A DNA stretch of 64,000 nucleotides, taken from positions 3,652,501 to 3,716,500 of the forward strand of contig NC_021505.1 in assembly GCF_000412675.1 (NCBI RefSeq), in the 5' to 3' direction. The notes beneath the pieces were generated by a model. The model saw only the letters and a program-made list of their open reading frames with translations. It did no database searches and was not told the DNA's origin. This DNA comes from Pseudomonas putida NBRC 14164. GTDB lineage: Bacteria > Pseudomonadota > Gammaproteobacteria > Pseudomonadales > Pseudomonadaceae. Both the position numbers and the translations under genes were made by a program. Of the stretch, positions 17,577-26,162 are shown piece after piece. The stretch's first letter is position 1, and each line of letters starts with the position of its first letter.

Positions 17577-18404
17577 TCAACCAAACACATGCGAGGGCCG
17601 GCGCAGCACCGGGTCGAAGGGGTTGATCCGTTCGCCAATCGCCGCCGCCTCGCGCTTGAGCAATGCCACCACGGTGGGCATGCGGTTGGGCCCCAGGCGG
17701 TCGCTGATGGTCGCCACGCTCAACGCTGCCACCGCATGGCCGTTCCGGTCCAGGATCGGCACTGCCAGGCCGGCCATGCCGTCGAGCACTCCGGTGTTGC
17801 GCCCGGCGTAGCCGAGGCTGCGCACGTTGTCGATTTCGGCACGCAGCAACACTTCGTCGTAATGGTGAAAGTCCTTCAACCGCGGCAGGTTGTAGCGGAT
17901 CACCTCGTCCCGCTCCTCCTCTGGCAGGAAGGCCAGGATCGCCAGGCTGCCCTGCCCCACGCCCAACGCTACGCGGCCGCCGATGTCCCCGGTAAAGGTA
18001 CGGATCGGGTACGGCCCTTCGCTGCGGTCCAGGCACACGGCATCGAACCCCGAACGCGCCAGCAGAAACAGCGAATCGCCCAGCGAAGCCGACAACCGCA
18101 GCAGGCTGGGGCGCACCACATCGCGCAGGTTGCCCGCCTGCCCGGCCTTGGCCGCCAGTGCGAAGAAATCCAGGCTCAGCCGATAACGCTTGCTGGTGGC
18201 GCACTGGTCGACCATGCCCTCCTCGATCAGGCTACGCAACAGCCGATGGGTGGTGGGCTGCGCCAGGCCAACCCGCAGCGCCAGCTGGCTGACCTTCTCG
18301 CCCTCCCCCCCGCAATGACCTAGCGCGCGCAGCACGGCGAACAAACGCGACACTGCACTTACGCCAACTTCCTTGGCGTGTTCATTTCGTTTACCGGAAT
18401 CCAT
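17577..18404 (-). CDS. IclR-family regulator of the amine-dehydrogenase operon
   Basis: 275 residues. The N-terminal winged helix-turn-helix (about residues 15-75, with SQLALRVGLAQPTTHRLLRSL) is followed by the IclR effector-binding domain (FLLARSGFDAVCLDRSEG, then GVGQGSLAILAFL). It is divergent from the ABC importer and dehydrogenase operon that starts at 18654, and a long inverted repeat lies 20 bases in front of its own start, so it most likely controls both directions. It has an ordinary length and no visible damage. The effector is unknown but is presumably the transported amine or amino acid. Confidence 0.88.
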   Translation of the reverse strand: MDSGKRNEHAKEVGVSAVSRLFAVLRALGHCGGEGEKVSQLALRVGLAQPTTHRLLRSLIEEGMVDQCATSKRYRLSLDFFALAAKAGQAGNLRDVVRPSLLRLSASLGDSLFLLARSGFDAVCLDRSEGPYPIRTFTGDIGGRVALGVGQGSLAILAFLPEEERDEVIRYNLPRLKDFHHYDEVLLRAEIDNVRSLGYAGRNTGVLDGMAGLAVPILDRNGHAVAALSVATISDRLGPNRMPTVVALLKREAAAIGERINPFDPVLRRPSHVFG

Positions 18405-18423
18405 TTTTCGTTAAACCCTTGGA

Positions 18424-18472
18424 AATTTCATTGAGTGGAATAATTTCAAAATAGCTGTCACTCAGTGAAATT
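18424..18472. promoter_or_regulatory. Inverted-repeat operator for the IclR regulator
   Basis: AATTTCATTGAGTG (18424-18437) and CACTCAGTGAAATT (18459-18472) are 14-bp inverted arms with one mismatch, centred about 35 bases apart. A further AATTTCA half-site lies at 18442-18448. It sits in the AT-rich region between the IclR gene and the divergent operon, as expected for autoregulation and control of the operon. Confidence 0.6.
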
Positions 18473-18553
18473 ACTCTTTGTCGCCATCCTAATCATTGCC
18501 CTACTCTCCGGTCCATAGGGCGATATCACAACATCGGCCGCCGCCATAGAAGC

Positions 18554-18598
18554 GAGCGCCAACGTCCGTAAAAGCTTTGCTTTTCGCCGCTGGCGCTC
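18554..18598 (+). promoter_or_regulatory. Nested hairpin in the leader of the importer operon
   Basis: Outer arms GAGCGCCA (18554-18561) and TGGCGCTC (18591-18598) enclose an inner perfect hairpin AAAAGC-ttt-GCTTTT (18570-18584). It lies 55 bases before the ATPase start. It could be a leader structure or a partial terminator; no T-run follows the outer stem. Confidence 0.4.
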
Positions 18599-18653
18599 TG
18601 CCCACCCTGAAACTGCCGGGTTACCCCGGTTCCGTTTGCGATGGAGCACAGCC

Positions 18654-19673
18654 ATGACCTTTCTGTTGATCGACAAGCTTTGCAAGCGCTATGGCGCTAC
18701 GGAGGCAGTGGCCAGTTCGTCACTGGCCATCGAAAAAGGCGAGTTTGTCTCCCTGCTCGGCCCTTCTGGCTGCGGCAAGACCACCACCCTGCAGATGATT
18801 GCTGGCTTCGTCGAGGTCACCAGTGGCCGCATCGTCCTCGACGGCCGCGACATCACCCACGCCAAGCCGGCCAGCCGGGGCCTGGGTGTGGTGTTCCAGA
18901 GCTACGCGCTGTTCCCGCACATGACCGTGCGCGACAACGTTGCCTTCGGCCTGCGCATGCGCAAGGTGGCCAACGCCGAGATCGCTCGGCGCGTCGACCA
19001 GGCGTTGGCGCTGGTACGCCTGGACAAGCACGCCGAACGCTACCCGCGTGAACTGTCCGGCGGCCAACGCCAGCGTGTAGCCCTGGCCCGCGCACTGGTG
19101 ATCGAACCGCCGGTGCTGCTGCTGGACGAGCCGCTGTCAAACCTGGACGCGCACCTGCGCGAAGAGATGCAGTTCGAAATCTGCCGTATCCAGAACGAAG
19201 TCGGCATCACCACACTGATGGTCACCCACGACCAGGCCGAAGCCCTGTCGATCAGCGACCGGGTAGTGGTGATGGAAGCCGGTCGCATCACCCAGATCGA
19301 TGACCCCTACCGTCTCTACGAGCACCCGGGCACGCCGTTCATTTCCGACTTTGTCGGCAAGGCAAACCGCCTGCATGGCGTCACCGGCCCCGGCGGGTTA
19401 CCGCAGGCAGCCGCCCAGGGCCCGCTGACCCTCAGCCTGCGCCCGGAAAAGATCAGCCTGGGTGCAGCCGGCAGCGGCAAGCTGGCAGGCCGCGTCAGCT
19501 GCCGTTACTTCCTTGGCAGCCAGTGGCTGTACCGCGTTGACACCGCCTTGGGCAACCTGGCGGTGGTGCGCGCCAACGATGGCAGCGCGCCGCTGGACGA
19601 AGGTACCCCGGTCGGCCTGGACTGGAACGATGCCCTGCTGCGGGTGCTGAACACAGCCGAGGTGGCCGCATGA
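18654..19673 (+). CDS. ABC importer ATPase, polyamine/opine type
   Basis: 339 residues, the PotA-like ATPase of a spermidine/putrescine-type importer. Walker A GPSGCGKTT, signature LSGGQRQRVALARAL and Walker B LLLDEPLSNLDAH are intact, and a C-terminal TOBE-like domain (about 235-339) is present. I chose the ATG at 18654 because GGAG lies seven bases before it; an in-frame TTG six codons upstream lacks such a site. Its stop overlaps the start of the first permease by four bases. It is the first gene of a seven-gene operon with two permeases, three dehydrogenase subunits and a binding protein. Confidence 0.92.
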   Translation: MTFLLIDKLCKRYGATEAVASSSLAIEKGEFVSLLGPSGCGKTTTLQMIAGFVEVTSGRIVLDGRDITHAKPASRGLGVVFQSYALFPHMTVRDNVAFGLRMRKVANAEIARRVDQALALVRLDKHAERYPRELSGGQRQRVALARALVIEPPVLLLDEPLSNLDAHLREEMQFEICRIQNEVGITTLMVTHDQAEALSISDRVVVMEAGRITQIDDPYRLYEHPGTPFISDFVGKANRLHGVTGPGGLPQAAAQGPLTLSLRPEKISLGAAGSGKLAGRVSCRYFLGSQWLYRVDTALGNLAVVRANDGSAPLDEGTPVGLDWNDALLRVLNTAEVAA

Positions 19674-20539
19674 GTACGGCAAAACTGCGTAGCAACACCT
19701 GGGGCTACGGCCTGAGCAGCCCAGCCCTGCTGTTGTTCCTGGCGTTGCTGGTGATGCCGCTGGGGCTGACTGTGCTGTTGTCGTTCAACGCGTTCGACTA
19801 CACCAGTGGTATCCAGGCCGGCCAGTACACTTTCAGCCATTACCTGAGCCTGGTGACCGACACCTATTACTACGAAATCTTTTTTCGCACCTTCTGGATC
19901 AGTGCCCTGGTCACCTTGTTGTGTGTGCTGATCGGCATCCCCGAAGCCATGGTCCTCAGCCGCATGGGCGCGCCGTGGCGCTCGATCTTCCTGATCCTGG
20001 TGCTGACCCCGCTGCTGATTTCGGTGGTGGTGCGCGCCTTCGGCTGGAGCCTGCTGCTGGGGTCCGACGGCCTGATCAACCAAGGCATCAGCGCCCTCGG
20101 CGGGCAGCCGGTGAAGCTGCTGTACACCCCGTTTGCGGTGATCATCGGCCTGGTCCACGTGATGCTGCCGTTCATGATCATTCCGGTGTGGACCTCGCTG
20201 CAAAAGCTCGACCCGGCCGCCGAGCAGGCCGCGCTGTCGCTGGGCGCCAGCCAGTGGACGGTATTCCGCCGGATCGTGCTGCCACAGATCATGCCCGGTG
20301 TGCTGTCGGGCACGCTGATCGTGTTCGGCCTGGCCGCCAGCTCGTTCGCCATCCCGGGCCTTCTGGGCGGGCGGCGGCTGAAGATGGTCGCCACCATGAT
20401 CTACGACCAGTACCTGGCCGAACTGAACTGGCCCATGGGCGCCACCATCGCCGTCGCCCTGCTGCTGATCAACCTGCTGGTGATGCTCAGCTGGAACCGG
20501 CTGGTCGAACGCCGCTACAAACGTGCACTTGGAGTGTGA
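19670..20539 (+). CDS. ABC importer permease 1 (PotB type)
   Basis: 289 residues with about six membrane helices. The cytoplasmic EAA loop is visible as EQAALSLGASQWTVFRRIVLPQI, the contact site for the ATPase. It resembles the PotB/PotC class of polyamine-type permeases. The start overlaps the ATPase stop (ATGA), and the next permease begins five bases after the stop, so expression is tightly coupled. Confidence 0.9.
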   Translation: MSTAKLRSNTWGYGLSSPALLLFLALLVMPLGLTVLLSFNAFDYTSGIQAGQYTFSHYLSLVTDTYYYEIFFRTFWISALVTLLCVLIGIPEAMVLSRMGAPWRSIFLILVLTPLLISVVVRAFGWSLLLGSDGLINQGISALGGQPVKLLYTPFAVIIGLVHVMLPFMIIPVWTSLQKLDPAAEQAALSLGASQWTVFRRIVLPQIMPGVLSGTLIVFGLAASSFAIPGLLGGRRLKMVATMIYDQYLAELNWPMGATIAVALLLINLLVMLSWNRLVERRYKRALGV

Positions 20540-20543
20540 ACCG

Positions 20544-21338
20544 ATGACCCGTAACGGCCCGCTGGCCCTGTCCTTTCATGCCCTGGTGATGCTGTTCATG
20601 CTCGCCCCGCTGGGGGTTGTGTGCCTGGTGGCGTTCACCCCGGAAAACACCCTGAGCCTGCCCACTGCCGGCTTCTCGCTGCGCTGGTTCAGCGCTGTGT
20701 TCGAGCGTGCCGACTTCCTCGACGCGTTTTACAACAGCCTGAAACTCGCCGCCCTGGCGGCCTCGCTGGCCACCCTGATCGCCGTGCCGGCGGGCCTGGC
20801 GCTGACCCGCTACAGCTTCCCTGGCCAGGGCTTTGTCAACGGCCTGCTGCTGTCGCCGATAATCATCCCGCACCTGGTGCTGGGTGTGGCCTTGCTGAGG
20901 TTGTTCGCCCTGCTTGGTGTCAATGGCAGCTTCACCTGGCTGGTGTTCGCCCACGTGGTGGTCATTACTCCGTACGTGCTGCGCCTGGTACTGGCTGCCG
21001 CCATCGGCATCGACCGCAGCGCCGAACAGGCCGCGCAAAGCCTGGGCGCCGGGCGCATCACGCTGTTCTGCAAGGTCACCCTGCCAATGATTCTGCCCGG
21101 CGTGGCCGGTGGCTGGCTGCTGGCGTTCATCAACAGCTTCGACGAAGTGACCCTGTCGATCTTCGTCACCTCGCCTGCCACCCAGACCCTGCCGGTACGC
21201 ATGTACGTATACGCCACCGAGTCCATCGACCCGATGATGGCCGCCGTCTCGGCGCTGGTGATTGCCGTCACCGCCCTGACCATGATCGCCCTGGACCGCG
21301 TGTATGGCCTGGACCGCGTGCTGGTGGGCAAGCAATGA
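20544..21338 (+). CDS. ABC importer permease 2 (PotC type)
   Basis: 264 residues from the ATG at 20544, with a TTGGAG ribosome site inside the previous gene's end. Six membrane helices are apparent, and the EAA loop reads EQAAQSLGAGRITLFCKVTL. It pairs with the preceding permease to form the membrane channel of the importer. An ATG in another frame overlaps its stop codon (21335) and leads into the iron-sulfur subunit. Confidence 0.9.
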   Translation: MTRNGPLALSFHALVMLFMLAPLGVVCLVAFTPENTLSLPTAGFSLRWFSAVFERADFLDAFYNSLKLAALAASLATLIAVPAGLALTRYSFPGQGFVNGLLLSPIIIPHLVLGVALLRLFALLGVNGSFTWLVFAHVVVITPYVLRLVLAAAIGIDRSAEQAAQSLGAGRITLFCKVTLPMILPGVAGGWLLAFINSFDEVTLSIFVTSPATQTLPVRMYVYATESIDPMMAAVSALVIAVTALTMIALDRVYGLDRVLVGKQ

Positions 21339-21352
21339 CAAGGAATGCCCCT

Positions 21353-21643
21353 ATGCCGCTGTTCAAGCGCGTGGCCGAACACGACCGCGAACCGTTGCCC
21401 TTCCTGCTCGACGGCCAACCGGCTCAAGGCATGAACGGCGACACCCTGCTGACCGCCATCCTGACCAACGCCACCCACCTGCGCGGCAGCGACTTCAGCG
21501 CCGAACCGCGCGCCGGTTTCTGCCTGATGGGCGCCTGCCAGGACTGCTGGGTACGCCTGCAGGACGGCCGCCGGGTGCGCGCCTGCTCGACCTTTCTGGA
21601 ACCGGGCCACTGTGTCACCCGCGAACCGGGGCGCCAGCCATGA
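21353..21643 (+). CDS. [2Fe-2S] small subunit of a flavin amine dehydrogenase
   Basis: 96 residues in the family of the gamma subunits of opine oxidases, HcnA and the D-hydroxyproline dehydrogenase small subunit. Cysteines in GFCLMGACQDCWVRLQDG and RACSTF form the C-x4-C-x2-C...C plant-ferredoxin-like ligand set. I prefer the ATG at 21353 with AAGGA before it; the ATG at 21335 that overlaps the permease stop is an alternative adding six residues. Its stop overlaps the next gene's ATG. It presumably passes electrons between the two flavoprotein subunits. Confidence 0.85.
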   Translation: MPLFKRVAEHDREPLPFLLDGQPAQGMNGDTLLTAILTNATHLRGSDFSAEPRAGFCLMGACQDCWVRLQDGRRVRACSTFLEPGHCVTREPGRQP

Positions 21644-22997
21644 GCGCAACCGTCATCATTGGTGCAGGCCCCGCCGGCATTCGCGCCGCGCAAACCCTCG
21701 TGGCCCATGGCGTGCGCCCAGTGCTGCTGGACGAAGCCAGCCGTGGCGGCGGGCAGATCTACCGCCAGCAGCCGGCCAACTTCCGCCGCTCGGCCAAAGC
21801 GTTGTACGGCTTCGAGGCGGACAAGGCCCGGGCCCTGCACAACACCCTTGAACAACTGCGCGAGCAGATCGACTACCGCCCGGAAACCTTGGTGTGGAAT
21901 GCCGAGCAGCAGGTGCTGGACACCTTGCAGCAGGGCCGGTTGGCCGATCGCCTGGCATTCGATCGGGTGATCGTCGCCACTGGCGCTACCGACCGCGTGT
22001 TGCCGATCCCCGGCTGGACCTTGCCCGGGGTGTATACCTTGGGCGCCGCGCAGATCGCGCTGAAGTTTCAGGGCTGCGCCATCGGCGAGCGGGTGGTGCT
22101 GGCTGGCAGCGGGCCGCTGTTGTACCTGGTGGCCTACCAGTACGCCAAGGCCGGCGCCACTGTCAGCGCAGTGCTCGACACCTCGCCGTTCAGCGCCCAG
22201 GTACGCGCCCTGCCGCGCCTGTTGCTGCAGCCGGGCACCTTTGCCAAGGGCCTGTACTACCGCGCCTGGCTCACCCGCAAAGGCGTGCCGGTGCATGGGG
22301 GGTGACCCTGCTGGGCATCGAAGGCGAGCTACGCGCCAGCGCCGTACGCTGGTCGCGCAATGGCCAGCAACACAGCTTGGCGTGCGACGCCGTGGCATTC
22401 GCCCACGCCCTGCGCAGCGAAACCCAGCTGGCGGACCTGCTGGGCTGCCAGTTTGCCTGGAACAGCCTCAACCGCGCCTGGCTACCGGTACGTGACGCCC
22501 AAGGCCGCGCCAGCAGCCCCGGTGTGTACCTGGCTGGCGACGGCGCCGGCATCCTCGGTGCCGACGGCGCCGAAATGACCGGTGAACTCGCCGCCCTGAC
22601 GCTGCTGGCCGACCTCGGCAAACCTGGCAACCCGCAACGCCAGCAACAGCTGGCAAAACGCCTGGCTACCCTGCAGCGCTTTCGCCAGGGCCTGGAACAG
22701 GCCTTTCCGTTCCCCGAGCAGTGGGCGCGGCAGGCCCCGGACCCGTTGACCGTGTGCCGCTGTGAACAGGTCAGCGCTGGCGAAATCCGCGCCACCGTGC
22801 GCGCCGGGCACTGGGAAATCAACCGGGTCAAAGCCATGTGCCGGGTCGGCATGGGCCGTTGTCAGGGCCGTGTGTGCGGGGCCGCCGCCGCCGAACTGAT
22901 TGCCTGCGAAAGCGGTCGGCCCATTGACCAGGTCGGGCGCCTGCGTGGCCAGGCACCGGTCAAGCCCCTGCCCTTTGGCCTGGAGATCAAGCCATGA
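21640..22997 (+). pseudogene. NAD/FAD subunit of the amine dehydrogenase, frameshifted
   Basis: The product resembles the alpha subunit of opine oxidase/HcnB-type enzymes: FAD motif VIIGAGPAGIRAAQ at the N-terminus, a second dinucleotide motif (VVLAGSGPLLYLVAYQYA), and a C-terminal cysteine cluster (CRCEQ... MCRVGMGRCQGRVC) for a [2Fe-2S] centre. The frame ends early with TGA at 22303-22305. Continuing in the next frame from GVTLLGIEG restores the homologue to 22997. The break falls exactly on a run of six Gs (22297-22302); seven would keep the frame. It may be a true inactivating or phase-variable deletion, or a sequencing error. Start and stop overlap the flanking genes by four bases each. 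Confidence 0.85.
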
Positions 22998-24130
22998 AGC
23001 GGATCGAGGTGGACGCCATTGTCGTCGGCGGTGGCATCGTCGGCAGCAGCGCTGCATTGACCCTGGCCCGCGGTGGCAAACAGGTGGCGCTGCTGGAACG
23101 TGACTTCTGTGGCTCGCATTCCAGCGGGGTGAACTATGGCGGGGTCCGTCGCCAAGGCCGCTCGCTGGCCCAGCTGCCATTGTCGATGCGTGCCCATGCC
23201 ATCTGGGGGCAGTTGCGCGAGTGGATCGGCATCGACGGCGAGTACACCCGCAGCGGCCACCTGAAGCTGGCACGCAGCCAAACCGACTTCGACGCCTTGA
23301 AGGCCTATGCCCGTCGGACCCAGGCCTTTGACCTGCGCCTGCAACTGCTGGAGCACCGCGAACTGCGCCAGCGCTTTCCTTGGGTGGGCGATATCGCCGT
23401 CGGCGCGTCATATTGCCCCGAGGACGGCCATGCCAACCCGCGCCTGGTGTCACCCGCCTTCGCCCAGGCGGCCCGGCACAGCGGCGCCCAGTTGCACGAA
23501 CAATGCAAAGTGCTGGAGGTAGACCACGACGGCCAGCGCTTCACCGTGCGCACCAGCACAGGCCAGTGCTTCAGGGCACCCTGGTTGCTGAACTGCGCCG
23601 GTGCCTGGTCGGCGCAACTGGCCGAGTACTTCGGCGAAGCGGTGCCGCTGACGGCGGCCCACCCGGCCATGCTGGTCACCGAACCACTGCCGCTGTTCAT
23701 GACTGCCAGCACCGGGGTCGAAGGCGGCGGTATCTACGCCCGCCAGGTGGCGCGCGGCAACTGCGTACTGGGCGGTGGACGCGGCTTTGCCCTGACCCCG
23801 ACCACCGCCCGCCCGGGGCAAGCCGCAGTGCTCGACATCCTGCATAACGCCACCGAGCTGTACCCGGCATTGGCCGGCGCCCAGGCGATTCGCACCTGGA
23901 GCGGCACCGAAGGCTACCTGCCCGATGACGAACCCGTGATCGGCCCCAGCCTGCGCCGACCCGGCCTGCTGCATGGCTTCGGCTTTGCCGGCGCCGGTTT
24001 TCAGATTGGCCCGGCAGCCGGGGAAGCCCTGGCGCAATGCGTCCTTATTGGCGCGCCGGCCATCAGCCTGGCGGCCTTCTCCATCAACCGTTTTCAGCCC
24101 AGCCACCACTACAAGGAAAACCTGTCATGA
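22994..24130 (+). CDS. DadA/DAO-fold FAD subunit of the amine dehydrogenase
   Basis: 378 residues of the glycine/D-amino-acid oxidase fold (opine oxidase subunit B, HcnC, D-hydroxyproline dehydrogenase beta). The N-terminal FAD motif is IVVGGGIVGSSAALTLARGG, and near the C-terminus GFGFAGAGFQIGPAAGEALA forms the conserved second FAD contact. It is the likely catalytic subunit that oxidises a C-N bond. The start and stop both overlap neighbours in ATGA fashion. The exact substrate cannot be told; polyamine-like or opine-like compounds fit the importer type. Confidence 0.85.
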   Translation: MKRIEVDAIVVGGGIVGSSAALTLARGGKQVALLERDFCGSHSSGVNYGGVRRQGRSLAQLPLSMRAHAIWGQLREWIGIDGEYTRSGHLKLARSQTDFDALKAYARRTQAFDLRLQLLEHRELRQRFPWVGDIAVGASYCPEDGHANPRLVSPAFAQAARHSGAQLHEQCKVLEVDHDGQRFTVRTSTGQCFRAPWLLNCAGAWSAQLAEYFGEAVPLTAAHPAMLVTEPLPLFMTASTGVEGGGIYARQVARGNCVLGGGRGFALTPTTARPGQAAVLDILHNATELYPALAGAQAIRTWSGTEGYLPDDEPVIGPSLRRPGLLHGFGFAGAGFQIGPAAGEALAQCVLIGAPAISLAAFSINRFQPSHHYKENLS

Positions 24131-25170
24131 CGCACAAGCAACGTTTGCTCGCGCTGTTCTGCACCGTACCTGGCCTGTTCGCCTGCCTGCCCGCCATGGC
24201 GCAACCCACGCTGTACCTGGGCATGAATGGCGGCACCATGGAGCGGCTGTTCAGCGACAACATCCTGCCCCCGTTCGAGAAGGCCAACGGGGTGAAAGTG
24301 GTGATCGTCCCCGGCACTTCGGCCGACATCCTGGCCAAGGTCCAGGCCACGCCGAACAAGCCGTCGATCCACGTGATGGTGCTGGATGACGGCATCATGT
24401 ACCGCGCCATCGGCATGGGCCTGTGCAGCACGCTCAAGCCCAACCCGACGCTGGCCCAGCTGCCGGAAAAGGCCCTGATCAAGGACAAGGCCGCCGCCGT
24501 CAGCCTGGGGGTGACCGGGCTTGCCTACAACAGCCGCCTGTTCAAGGAAAAAGGCTGGGCAACACCCACCTCCTGGAACGACCTGGCCGACCCGCGCTTC
24601 AAGGACAAAGTGGTGTTCCAGTCGATGGCGTCATCCACCTTCGGCTTGCACGGTTTCCTGATGTACAACCGCCTGCACGGTGGCAGCGATACCGACGTCA
24701 ACCCGGGCTTCACGGCCTGGAAGAAGAACGTTGGCCCGAACGTGCTGGAGTACATCCCAAACTCGGCCAAGCTTTCGGAAATGGTGCAAACCGATGAGGC
24801 CGCGTTGTTCCCGCTCACCCCTACCCAGGTGACGGCGCTGAAGCTCAAGGGCATCCCGGTGGAATACGCCGCGCCCAAGGAAGGCGCCGTGGTGCTCAAC
24901 CAGGCCGAATGCGTCACCGCCAACAACGACCAGCCGGAGCTGGCGCAAAAGCTTGCCCAGTTCCTGCTCAGCCCTGAGGCGCAAGCACCGGCACTGGAGC
25001 TGGGTGACCAGATCCCGTCCAACCCCAATACCCCGACCAGCGACAAGACCCGTGGCCAGGTCGAGGCCATGCAGACCTACCTGCAAACTGCCGTGACCAT
25101 CGACTGGGACCAGGTCAACACCCAGCGCCCGGAATGGAACGCCCGCTGGAATCGCCAGATCGAGCGATAG
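24127..25170 (+). CDS. Periplasmic solute-binding protein of the importer (PotD type)
   Basis: 347 residues. A signal peptide (MTHKQRLLALFCTVPGLF..., cleavage after AMA near residue 24) precedes a type II periplasmic binding fold of the PotD class (LGVTGLAYNSRLFKEKG, then DPRFKDKVVF). The ATG overlaps the stop of the dehydrogenase gene. It completes the importer, so the operon codes both uptake and oxidation of its substrate. A GC-rich hairpin follows the stop. Confidence 0.88.
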   Translation: MTHKQRLLALFCTVPGLFACLPAMAQPTLYLGMNGGTMERLFSDNILPPFEKANGVKVVIVPGTSADILAKVQATPNKPSIHVMVLDDGIMYRAIGMGLCSTLKPNPTLAQLPEKALIKDKAAAVSLGVTGLAYNSRLFKEKGWATPTSWNDLADPRFKDKVVFQSMASSTFGLHGFLMYNRLHGGSDTDVNPGFTAWKKNVGPNVLEYIPNSAKLSEMVQTDEAALFPLTPTQVTALKLKGIPVEYAAPKEGAVVLNQAECVTANNDQPELAQKLAQFLLSPEAQAPALELGDQIPSNPNTPTSDKTRGQVEAMQTYLQTAVTIDWDQVNTQRPEWNARWNRQIER

Positions 25171-25184
25171 GCCGAGGCCCCCTG

Positions 25185-25220
25185 GCCCGCTGCCGGCGCC
25201 CCAGGTGCCGGCCAGCGGGC
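25185..25220 (+). terminator. Hairpin terminator candidate after the importer operon
   Basis: GCCCGCTGCCGGC and GCCGGCCAGCGGGC pair with one bulged base around a short loop. There is no T-tract, so it may be a weak or bidirectional terminator between the convergent binding-protein and IclR genes. Confidence 0.45.
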
Positions 25221-25245
25221 ACCGCAACCCCGCCTGCATGGCGCC

Positions 25246-26010
25246 TCAATCCAGCACTGGCCGCAACAGCGCCTGCGCCTCGTACAGTGGCGGCAAATAA
25301 CGCATGCGGATTTCATCAACACTCAACCGCGAGGCATGAGTCGTGATGGTCAGCGTCGCTTTCAACTGCCCGGCACGGTCCAGCAACGGTACACCCAGCA
25401 CCCGCATACCGATTTCATATTCCTGATCAACAATACAGAAGCCCTGCCCCTTCACCCGGTGCAATTCCGCCTCCAGCTGTGCCCGGTCTGTGAGCGTGTA
25501 GGGCGTCAACACCCGCAACGGGTTGCGTGCAAAGTACTCACCTCGCTCCCCCTCACCCAGCCAGGCCAGCCAGATCCGCCCGCCGGCCGTGCAATACATT
25601 GGCACCCGCGAACCGGGCCTGATCGACAACGACGCCACATGGCTATACCGGCTGCGCACCAGGTGGATGATCTCGTCACCATCGCGGGTACCCACCGACA
25701 CATGCTCCTGGGTCTGGCGCGCCACCTGCTCGACAATCGGCCGCAGCATGCGCGGCAGTTGCGCCGAGTCCACGTACGCCTGGCCAATACGTAAAGCCTT
25801 GGGCGTCAGCCAGTACTCGCGGCTGTCAGTTTCGGCAAAGCCCTCGTGCACCAAAGTCAGCAAAAAACGCCGTGCGGCACTCGGCGTAAGGCCAGACAAC
25901 CTGGCCGCCTGCGGCACGCTCAGGCGCGGTTGCTCAGCGCTGAACAATTGCATCAGGGCCAGGCCTTTCTGCAACCCGGCGATCAAGTCGCGGGGGTGGA
26001 TCGTGTTCAT
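25246..26010 (-). CDS. PcaR/PobR-like IclR regulator
   Basis: 254 residues from the ATG at 26010. The helix-turn-helix region (LSVPQAARLSGLTPSAARRFLLTL) and the effector domain (RSRYSHVASLSIRPGSRVPMYCTAGGR) fit the PcaR/PcaU/PobR branch of IclR proteins, which respond to aromatic acids such as protocatechuate or beta-ketoadipate. It is divergent from the AroE-like operon at 26163. The intergenic region has a palindrome with half-sites resembling those of PcaR. It probably controls that operon in response to an aromatic or alicyclic acid; this is an inference from family and site. Confidence 0.88.
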   Translation of the reverse strand: MNTIHPRDLIAGLQKGLALMQLFSAEQPRLSVPQAARLSGLTPSAARRFLLTLVHEGFAETDSREYWLTPKALRIGQAYVDSAQLPRMLRPIVEQVARQTQEHVSVGTRDGDEIIHLVRSRYSHVASLSIRPGSRVPMYCTAGGRIWLAWLGEGERGEYFARNPLRVLTPYTLTDRAQLEAELHRVKGQGFCIVDQEYEIGMRVLGVPLLDRAGQLKATLTITTHASRLSVDEIRMRYLPPLYEAQALLRPVLD

Positions 26011-26047
26011 CTTTACGACTCGCAAGTGAAAAAAAACAGCCGATTAC

Positions 26048-26080
26048 TGCGATAACCGGATCATGATTGCGATTATCGCA
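26048..26080. promoter_or_regulatory. PcaR-like triple operator
   Basis: TGCGAT-T-ATCGCA (26068-26080) is a perfect palindrome. A third half-site TGCGATAA lies at 26048-26055, 20 bases away in direct orientation. A palindrome plus a direct repeat is the arrangement described for PcaU and PobR. The core matches the PcaR box GTTCGATAATCGCAC, as I remember it, read on the other strand. It lies between the divergent IclR and AroE-like genes. Confidence 0.65.
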
Positions 26081-26162
26081 TCAAAAGCTCGATCAACGCA
26101 TTGTTGCTCTTGCGCCGCTGCATCACGCTTGCCTCCACAACAACATCAATAAGGAGGTCAGC

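Noticed and set aside
22290..22310. Programmed ribosomal frameshift in the dehydrogenase subunit
   Set aside because: No slippery heptamer with a following pseudoknot is evident, and related subunits are coded in a single frame. A simple G deletion explains the break.
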